A DNA stretch of 64,000 bases from Collinsella sp. AM18-10 (GTDB lineage Bacteria; Actinomycetota; Coriobacteriia; Coriobacteriales; Coriobacteriaceae), in contig NZ_QRJO01000001.1 of the NCBI RefSeq assembly GCF_003471585.1, positions 1 to 64,000 of the forward strand. Reading direction: 5' to 3'. The number at the start of each line of letters is the position of its first letter. Within the stretch, counting starts at the first letter, position 1. A program made the translations under genes and the position numbers. The notes under the pieces are model-generated. The model did no database searches and was not told the origin of the DNA. It worked only from the letters and a program-made list of their open reading frames with translations. Below are positions 36,611 to 42,503 of this stretch, one piece after another.

Positions 36611-37246
36611 ATGACTGCACGCCTCATCGTTATGGATATCGACTCCACGCTCATCAACCAGGAGGTCATCGACCTGTTGGGCGAAGAGGCCGGCGTGGGC
36701 GAGCAGGTGGCACAGATCACCGAACGCGCCATGCGCGGCGAGCTTGACTTTAAGCAGGCGCTCGAGGAGCGCGTGGGGCTGCTCGCCGGCCTGGGCGAGA
36801 GCGTGTTCGAGCGCACCTTTGAGCGCGTGACATTTACCCCCGGCGCGTTGGAGCTTGTGCGCTCGGCACACAGCAAGGGTTGGAAGGTCGGCGTCGTGAG
36901 TGGCGGTTTTCACGAAGTCGCCGATAAGATCGTGGCCGCCGCGGCCATCGACTTTTGCCTGGCCAATCGTCTGGAGGTCGTGGACGGCAAGCTCACCGGT
37001 AAGTTGGCTGCCGACATTGTGACCAAGGAGTCCAAGCTCATCCAGCTGCTGGACTGGGCAGTTGAGTGCGGCGTCGACATGGCCCATACCGTGGCGATCG
37101 GCGACGGTGCCAACGACATCCCCATGATTCAGGCCGCGGGCACGGGCATCGCGTTTTGTGCCAAGCCCAAGACGCGCGAGGCCGCCCCGTTTGCCATCGA
37201 CGAGCGCAATCTGATGCTCGCCATGGACATCATCCTGCGCGACTAG
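36611..37246 (+). CDS. serB: phosphoserine phosphatase
   Basis: A 211-residue HAD phosphatase for the last step of serine synthesis. Motif I is DIDST (residues 9-13), motif II is VVSGGFHEVADKIV, and motif III/IV is VAIGDGANDIPMIQAAGTGIAFCAKP. ATG at 36611 is preferred (AAAGG seven bases upstream and motif I at the right distance) over an upstream in-frame ATG at 36566. It is transcribed divergently from aspS. No ACT domain is present, as in short SerB forms. Confidence 0.93.
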   Translation: MTARLIVMDIDSTLINQEVIDLLGEEAGVGEQVAQITERAMRGELDFKQALEERVGLLAGLGESVFERTFERVTFTPGALELVRSAHSKGWKVGVVSGGFHEVADKIVAAAAIDFCLANRLEVVDGKLTGKLAADIVTKESKLIQLLDWAVECGVDMAHTVAIGDGANDIPMIQAAGTGIAFCAKPKTREAAPFAIDERNLMLAMDIILRD

Positions 37247-37282
37247 CCAATCCGTCTAGCAATTGAATCAGTCTGTCCTATA

Positions 37283-37316
37283 GTTTCCGAACAATTCTGT
37301 CTTAGTGTTCGGAAAC
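37283..37316 (+). promoter_or_regulatory. inverted repeat upstream of larB
   Basis: Ten-base perfect arms GTTTCCGAAC (37283-37292) and GTTCGGAAAC (37307-37316), 45 bases before larB. A weak TAAACT at 37332 lies 18 bases after TTCGGA. A candidate operator for the TetR gene downstream. Confidence 0.4.
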
Positions 37317-37360
37317 ATACCCTTTGAGTGCTAAACTTTGCGCCGTCGAAGGGAACATAT

Positions 37361-38143
37361 ATGGATAAGCGAGATCTAGAGCAGCTGCTGAGCGATGTTG
37401 CCGGCGGAGCAGTCACCCCTGCCGACGCCCTCACGCGCATCCAGACGGCTCCGACCGCCGATTTGGGCTTTGCGCAGCTAGACCTTTCGCGCGGGGTGCG
37501 CCAGGGAGCCGGCGAAGTTGTCTACGGCGCCGGTAAAACCGCCGAGCAAATTGCCGCCATTATCAAAGCATTACTCGATGCCGGCCAGGAGCGCATCCTG
37601 GTCACGCGCCTGGACGACGAAAAGGCAGCCCGCACCTCGGAGCTCCTCGGCAACGGCATCGACCTGGGATATGTCCCGGACGCCCAGCTCGCCCTCGTGG
37701 GTGGCAAGCCCTCCCCCAACGGCAACGGACGCATCGTCGTCGCCTGCGCCGGCACGAGCGACCTGCCCGTTGCCGAGGAAGCCGCGTTGACGGCCGAGTT
37801 CTACGGCAACGAGGTCGATCGCCTCTACGACGTGGGTGTCGCCGGCCTGCACCGTCTGCTCGCGCATGCTGAGGAACTTGCCCAGGCGCAGGTGGTCATC
37901 GCCATCGCCGGCATGGAGGGCGCCCTGGCGAGCGTCATCGGAGGCCTTGTGAGCTGTCCGGTCATCGCCGTCCCCACCAGCGTGGGCTATGGCGCGAACT
38001 TTGGCGGCATGGCCGCACTGCTCGCCATGCTCAACTCCTGCGCCAGCGGCGTTTCGGTCGTCAATATCGACAACGGCTTTGGCGCCGCCTATCAGGCAAG
38101 TCTTATCAATCATCTGAGCGCCGGCACGTCCTGCGCCCGCTAA
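37361..38143 (+). CDS. larB: LarB, pyridinium-3,5-biscarboxylic acid mononucleotide synthase
   Basis: A 260-residue enzyme that carboxylates and hydrolyses nicotinic acid adenine dinucleotide, the first step of the nickel-pincer cofactor of lactate racemase. The C-terminal AIR-carboxylase-like fold is clear (VVACAGTSDLPVAEEAALTA, VIAIAGMEGALASVIGGLV and AVPTSVGYGANFGG). ATG at 37361 follows GAAGGGAAC. It is followed ten bases later by larC; together with tetR it forms a plus-strand operon facing larA and larD. Confidence 0.93.
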   Translation: MDKRDLEQLLSDVAGGAVTPADALTRIQTAPTADLGFAQLDLSRGVRQGAGEVVYGAGKTAEQIAAIIKALLDAGQERILVTRLDDEKAARTSELLGNGIDLGYVPDAQLALVGGKPSPNGNGRIVVACAGTSDLPVAEEAALTAEFYGNEVDRLYDVGVAGLHRLLAHAEELAQAQVVIAIAGMEGALASVIGGLVSCPVIAVPTSVGYGANFGGMAALLAMLNSCASGVSVVNIDNGFGAAYQASLINHLSAGTSCAR

Positions 38144-38153
38144 GGAGCATTTC

Positions 38154-39071
38154 ATGTCCAACCATCAGCACACGCTTATCATCGACGGCACCTCGGGCAT
38201 CAGCGGCGACATGACCGTCGCGGCCCTGCTCGACCTGGGCGCCAGCGAGGAGCATCTGCGCGACCAGCTCGCCACGCTGCCGGTCGGCGGCTTTGAGATT
38301 GCCGTTACACGCGTAAACAAGCATGGCATCGACGCCTGCGACTTTGATGTTCAGCTGGCTGAGGAGCTCGAGAACCACGACCACGACATGGTCTGGCTCT
38401 ACGGCAACGAAGCGGGCACCGAGCACACACATGAGCATGAGCACTACCATCATGATCATGGCGAGCACGAACACGAGCACTGCCACGAGCATGACCATGA
38501 GGCCCACGGTCATGGCCACGAGGGTCACCATCACGCCCACCACCATCACCACCGTTCTTTGGCGGATGTCACCGCCATCATCGATGACTCGCAGCTAAGC
38601 GATGGCGCCAAGCGTCGCGCGCTCGCCATCTTTACCGCGCTCGCCGCCGCCGAGGCCAAGGCCCACGGCAAAACGACCGAGACCGTCATGTTCCACGAGG
38701 TGGGCGCCATCGACTCCATCGTCGACGTCTGCTCTGTCGCCATCTGCCTCGATGACCTAGGTATTGAGGACATCGTGGTCGAGTCGCTCTCCGAGGGTCA
38801 CGGCACCATCCGCTGTGCCCACGGCCTTATGCCCATTCCTGTCCCCGCTGTCGTCAACCTGTGCCAAGCGGGCAATATCGCCCTCACGCCCGCGCCGGTC
38901 GCCGGTGAGCTCGTGACGCCCACGGGCGCCGCCATCGTCGCCGCACTGCGCACGTCCGAGCACCTGCCGGCCCGCTACCGCATCGAGGCCGTCGGCTACG
39001 GCGCCGGTAAGCGCCCCTACGAGGGTTGCTCCGGTACGCTTCGCTGCCTGCTCGTTCACGTGGACGCATAG
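38154..39071 (+). CDS. larC: LarC nickel insertase, LarC1 part only, with His-rich loop
   Basis: A 305-residue protein matching the N-terminal part of LarC, which inserts nickel into the lactate racemase cofactor using CTP. It starts LIIDGTSGISGDMTVAALLD, has a loop at about residues 92-136 with roughly two dozen histidines (nickel storage or sensing), and ends just after YGAGKRPYEGC. In Lactiplantibacillus plantarum larC1 and larC2 are joined by a programmed frameshift. Here the larC2 part is not found: tetR begins two bases after the stop. Either LarC1 suffices, larC2 is elsewhere, or the system is impaired. ATG at 38154 follows AAGGAG. Confidence 0.88.
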   Translation: MSNHQHTLIIDGTSGISGDMTVAALLDLGASEEHLRDQLATLPVGGFEIAVTRVNKHGIDACDFDVQLAEELENHDHDMVWLYGNEAGTEHTHEHEHYHHDHGEHEHEHCHEHDHEAHGHGHEGHHHAHHHHHRSLADVTAIIDDSQLSDGAKRRALAIFTALAAAEAKAHGKTTETVMFHEVGAIDSIVDVCSVAICLDDLGIEDIVVESLSEGHGTIRCAHGLMPIPVPAVVNLCQAGNIALTPAPVAGELVTPTGAAIVAALRTSEHLPARYRIEAVGYGAGKRPYEGCSGTLRCLLVHVDA

Positions 39072-39073
39072 CC

Positions 39074-39613
39074 GTGGATGCCCGCAAGGCAAAAAGCCGC
39101 GCTGCCATCGTTGCGGCGTTCTCCGAGCTGCTGCGCGAAGAGGACTACGGCAAGATCACCGTCGGCGACATTATCGCTCGCGCCCATGTGGGTCGGGCCA
39201 CGTTCTACGGCCTCTTCAAAAGCAAAGATGACCTACTGTCCGAACTCGTGAGCGACATCTGCACCCACTCCCTCGACGACGATGGCACACCGCTCGACGA
39301 CCCACTCGTGCAGGTCGAGCATATCCTCAACAACCTCTGGGAGCGCCGCCAGGGTGTACGAGCCCTCGTAGCCGGCGCCGGCTCACGTGTCTTCGCCGAC
39401 TGCTTACGCAAGACCATCATGTCACGAGCAGCCGAAACCGTCCCCACCGACCCAAACGGCGCCGCCGCCACCATGGACCGAAGCTTCCTACTACACCACA
39501 TAGCCTCAAGCTTCGTAGGAATGGTCCAATGGTGGGCCTGGCACAACTTCCAAGCAGATAGGGCCGAAGTAGCCAAAGACTACCTATCAGCCATACAGCC
39601 CCTCTTCAGCTAA
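39074..39613 (+). CDS. TetR/AcrR-family transcriptional regulator
   Basis: A 179-residue regulator. Its N-terminal helix-turn-helix is typical (AAIVAAFSELLREEDYGKIT, then VGDIIARAHVGRATFYGLFK). The C-terminal domain contains WWAWHNFQADRAEVAKDYL, as in TetR members with the TetR_C_7/8 type fold. GTG at 39074 is chosen because homology begins there and it lies two bases after the larC stop; no good ribosome site is visible, so translation may be coupled. It probably controls the lar genes, unlike the CRP-type LarR of lactobacilli. Confidence 0.82.
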   Translation: MDARKAKSRAAIVAAFSELLREEDYGKITVGDIIARAHVGRATFYGLFKSKDDLLSELVSDICTHSLDDDGTPLDDPLVQVEHILNNLWERRQGVRALVAGAGSRVFADCLRKTIMSRAAETVPTDPNGAAATMDRSFLLHHIASSFVGMVQWWAWHNFQADRAEVAKDYLSAIQPLFS

Positions 39614-39769
39614 GTAAGCCCCCCATCCCAAAGCGCCATCCCAGCAAAGCGCCCATCCCTTCCCCAAGTCACGTTTTCTTGTAAGGGCACCCAAAAACAA
39701 AGCGCCCCTCCCATCCATATTCAGATATATATGTTGGGTTGCTTGTTCCAACGCGACTAAAATCCCGCA

Positions 39770-39894
39770 GCTGGCCGCATGGGGTAACTTCCCAGCGCAT
39801 TCCGCAGGACGCAAAAAGGCTCGCCGCACGAAGTGCGCAGCGAGCCTTTTTGCATGTCCGAGGACGCGCTGGGAAGTTACCCCATGCGGCCAGC
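39770..39894 (-). repeat. nested variable-stem palindrome, family A, copy 1
   Basis: Outer arms of exactly 29 bases, 39770-39798 and 39866-39894, are perfectly complementary. Inside are the box CCGCAGGACGCA, an inner stem of 14 bases (39811-39824 with 39840-39853), the core CGCACGAAGTGCG (39825-39837) and the box GCATGTCCGAGGACG. The inner hairpin with its A5/T5 ends looks like a bidirectional terminator. It lies between tetR and larD, which converge, 21 bases from the larD stop. The boxes and core recur at 42356-42482 while the stems differ. Confidence 0.85.
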
Positions 39895-39915
39895 GGACAA
39901 CTATGTAGCCTTGGA

Positions 39916-40647
39916 CTAGAACATGCCCAAGAAACCATGCACAAACAACGCAGCCACGATGGCACCGACAAACGGAGCGATGCCAGGAACAAGCAGGCCG
40001 TACTTCCAATTGTTGTCAGCCTTGTTCTTAATCGGCAGCACCTGATAGGCCATGCGAGGACCAAGGTCACGTGCCTGGTTCATGGCGAAGCCGGTGATGC
40101 CGCCCATGCCCATGCCAACGGCCCAGACAATCAGGCCGACGCAGATGGCGAGCATCAAAACGTTCTCGCCAGCACGGCTAGCAGCAGCAAGGATGGCGCT
40201 AATGAACACGAAGGTGCAGATGGCCTCGCAGAAGAAGTTGCGGGCATAGTTCGTACCCTCGGTGGTGGGGTTGGTCGAGAAGATGTTGCGCTGGGCAATG
40301 GGGTCGACGACGCCCTCGGAAGCCTTGAACTCATCGGCATACATAAACCAAGCGATCACGGCACCCACAAAGCCGCCGAGCATATCGGCAAGCATGAAGG
40401 GGATGCAGTTGCCCCACGGCACCAGGCCGACGATGCACTGGGCAAGCACCATGGCGGGGTTCATGCACACAGCGCCACCAAAGACAAACAGGCAGACCGA
40501 GATGCCAAAGGACCAGGTGGTGATGGCAAACATATGGCCGGAGCCCTGATACTTGGTGCCCTTGAGCACGGTATCGCAGTGAACACCCACGCCAAAGACG
40601 ATCATGAGGGCCGTTGCGCCGAATTCGCAGAGGAGTTTGGTAAGCAT
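39916..40647 (-). CDS. larD: LarD-like lactic acid channel (aquaporin/GlpF family)
   Basis: A 243-residue channel of the major intrinsic protein family with six spans. The first pore motif NPA is intact (CMNPAMVLAQ). The second, normally NPARD, reads NQARD before LGPRM. Position next to larA and family membership support LarD, which passes D- and L-lactic acid across the membrane. ATG at 40647 has AAGG four bases upstream. It lies 49 bases downstream of larA in the same direction. Confidence 0.85.
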   Translation of the reverse strand: MLTKLLCEFGATALMIVFGVGVHCDTVLKGTKYQGSGHMFAITTWSFGISVCLFVFGGAVCMNPAMVLAQCIVGLVPWGNCIPFMLADMLGGFVGAVIAWFMYADEFKASEGVVDPIAQRNIFSTNPTTEGTNYARNFFCEAICTFVFISAILAAASRAGENVLMLAICVGLIVWAVGMGMGGITGFAMNQARDLGPRMAYQVLPIKNKADNNWKYGLLVPGIAPFVGAIVAALFVHGFLGMF

Positions 40648-40696
40648 AAAACCTTATCTTTCTTGTCGGTTATAAACGATTCGTTTAAGCCGCGCA

Positions 40697-41974
40697 CTAG
40701 TGCTGTGCGACAACAACACCCAGGCCATCGGGGATGACGGCGACCTTGGCATCGGCACCCTTCATCTCAAAGGCGAGCTTGAGCGCTTCCTCGATAGTGT
40801 TGACCGGCGTCATGTGCATATCCTTGAGCATCTGGTGATCGCACAGGTCGGTGACCATGATCACAGGGTGATGCGCCAGGATGCGGGCAAAGATCTGGCT
40901 CGTCCACTGATCGGGCAGGGTCTCGTCCTTAGGACGATCGATGCAGGCGCGCTCAAACTCTGCCGGATCGTTGTCGGCGATGTTGTGATAGAAGCCCTCG
41001 CCGCCGTGACCGTCGGCACAACCGGCGACGTCGATGATCACACCGCCCTCGGGAAGCGTGGCCTCGGCAGCGCACATGCCCTTCACAGCCTGATAGATGT
41101 TCTGATCGAGGGGGTAGCCGCCGTTAGTGGTAATGGCGATCTCGCACTCGACGGGCTCAACGCCGGCAAGGCTCTTCACGAACTCGCAGCCAGCCTCGTG
41201 CGCCTTGTGGATGTCGCCGGCAAAGGAGCCAATGACCTCGTGCTTGCCGTTGAGCACCACGTTGAGCACAAAGGCAAGGTGAGCCATCTCGGCGGCGGCA
41301 AACATGTCCTCGCTCACGTGGTTGTGGCACAGGTTGCCGGCACGCGAGTGGGAATCGTTCACAAACTGACCGTTGTGGTTGTACATGATGGTCTTGTAGC
41401 TGGCGATGCCAGGCAGGACGGACTTGCGGCTACCAGAGAAACCGGCAAAGAAGTGCGGCTCAATAAAGCCCTCGGCAAGCAGCAGATCGCAATCGGCAGC
41501 GATCTTGTTGATGATGCACTCGCCACCAGAAGGCAGGGTGCCGATCTTTTTCATCATGCTGTCGTCAGTCGCGACGTGCATAACGATTTCTTCGTTGGCA
41601 ACGATCTCCTCGCCGTACTTGTTGACGAGCTCCTCGTGCGTCGACGGACGATGCATACCCGTAGCAACCAGAATGCGAACGCGCGCCTCAGGCGCAGCGG
41701 AGTGGATGTGATGCAGCAGAATAGGCATCGTCACACGCGAGGGAACGGGACGCGTATGATCTGAGCTAATGATGACAATATCCTTCTTGCCAGCACAAAG
41801 CTCCTCGAGCGAAGGCGAGCCGTAAGGGTTGGCAAGCGACTCCTCCACCAGCTCTTCCTGCGATTTCGTGGTCTTAAACTCGTTTTGATGACCTTCCATC
41901 ACACCCGCGAAGTTCTTATCCTCGAGTTCCAGATGCAACGTCTTGTGGTCAAACGGCAGTTCACATTCAAACAA
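40697..41974 (-). CDS. larA: nickel-dependent lactate racemase LarA
   Basis: A 425-residue enzyme interconverting D- and L-lactate with the nickel-pincer nucleotide cofactor. TTG at 41974, after GGAAGAGGG, is chosen: it gives the family length and places the catalytic and cofactor residues at the canonical numbers H108 (TGMHRP), H174 (IEPHFF), K184 (SRKSV) and H200 (YNH). SSDHTRPVPSR carries the substrate-binding part. It is the first gene of the larA-larD pair; larB and larC lie on the opposite strand 1.6 kb away, and no larE is in the window. Confidence 0.92.
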   Translation of the reverse strand: MFECELPFDHKTLHLELEDKNFAGVMEGHQNEFKTTKSQEELVEESLANPYGSPSLEELCAGKKDIVIISSDHTRPVPSRVTMPILLHHIHSAAPEARVRILVATGMHRPSTHEELVNKYGEEIVANEEIVMHVATDDSMMKKIGTLPSGGECIINKIAADCDLLLAEGFIEPHFFAGFSGSRKSVLPGIASYKTIMYNHNGQFVNDSHSRAGNLCHNHVSEDMFAAAEMAHLAFVLNVVLNGKHEVIGSFAGDIHKAHEAGCEFVKSLAGVEPVECEIAITTNGGYPLDQNIYQAVKGMCAAEATLPEGGVIIDVAGCADGHGGEGFYHNIADNDPAEFERACIDRPKDETLPDQWTSQIFARILAHHPVIMVTDLCDHQMLKDMHMTPVNTIEEALKLAFEMKGADAKVAVIPDGLGVVVAQH

Positions 41975-42103
41975 TGACGAGCGCCCTCTTCCTTTCAACT
42001 GACACACTAGATAAACCGTTGGAAGGATACGCCGCTCACCGAAAAACACCACCGTCTACCGACTCATTAACACAACGTTCATATTTGACCCACAACAAAA
42101 CGA

Positions 42104-42127
42104 CCGCGATCCCAAACAGGATCGCGG
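42104..42127 (-). terminator. terminator upstream of larA
   Basis: Arms CCGCGATCC (42104-42112) and GGATCGCGG (42119-42127), followed on the minus strand by TCGTTTTGTTG. Confidence 0.7.
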
Positions 42128-42130
42128 CCG

Positions 42131-42250
42131 CTACAGTCGTAAGGCGAGAAGCGCCAAATGCGCCACCAGGATAGACCCCATCCAAAACGCGCGAAGCGCG
42201 CCATTCTTCTCCTCAACTTTAATCCCTGAAGACCGAGGACGAAGAGACCC
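42131..42250 (-). pseudogene. possible membrane-peptide remnant
   Basis: A minus-strand frame ending in TAG at 42131 reads VEEKNGALRAFWMGS, then ILVAHLALLALRL, a plausible terminal membrane span, four bases before the terminator. No start is recognisable. A related stretch encoding GKGSALRAL occurs in the second repeat unit near 42300. It may be the end of a lost gene. Confidence 0.25.
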
Positions 42251-42345
42251 GATGGGTTTCCCTCTGAATGCATTCCGCAGCACGAAGCCCCATCAAAGTG
42301 CGCGAAGCGCGCTACCTTTTCCCCAGCGGTAATCCGTCGAAGACC
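42184..42345. repeat. two degenerate direct repeats around GCGCGAAGCGCGC
   Basis: Segments 42184-42234 and 42295-42345 align over about 50 bases, from CGCGAAGCGCGC through TAATCC to GAAGACC. Between them lie CCGAGGACG and ATTCCGCAG, echoes of the family A boxes, and the palindrome GAATGCATTC. Confidence 0.45.
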
Positions 42346-42355
42346 AGACATCGCA

Positions 42356-42482
42356 GGGCCCGCCATCAGTTTACTTTTAGGCACACTCCGCAGGACGCAA
42401 GAAGCCCTCGCCGCACGAAGTGCGCAGCGAGGGCTTCTTGCATGTCCGAGGACGTGCCTAAAAGTAAACTGATGGCGGGCCC
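42356..42482 (-). repeat. nested variable-stem palindrome, family A, copy 2
   Basis: Outer arms of exactly 29 bases, 42356-42384 and 42454-42482, are perfectly complementary but unrelated in sequence to copy 1. The boxes CCGCAGGACGCAA and GCATGTCCGAGGACG and the core CGCACGAAGTGCG (42412-42424) are identical to copy 1. The inner stem (42397-42411 with 42427-42441) differs and is fully paired. It ends 21 bases from the ppc stop, the same spacing as copy 1 to larD, and the GGACnACTA flank is also shared. Confidence 0.85.
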
Positions 42483-42503
42483 GGACGACTACAGGGCTAT
42501 CGA

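Noticed and set aside
34381..36747. 788-codon plus-strand frame across aspS
   Set aside because: Antisense of aspS, beginning in a repeat region; no motif.
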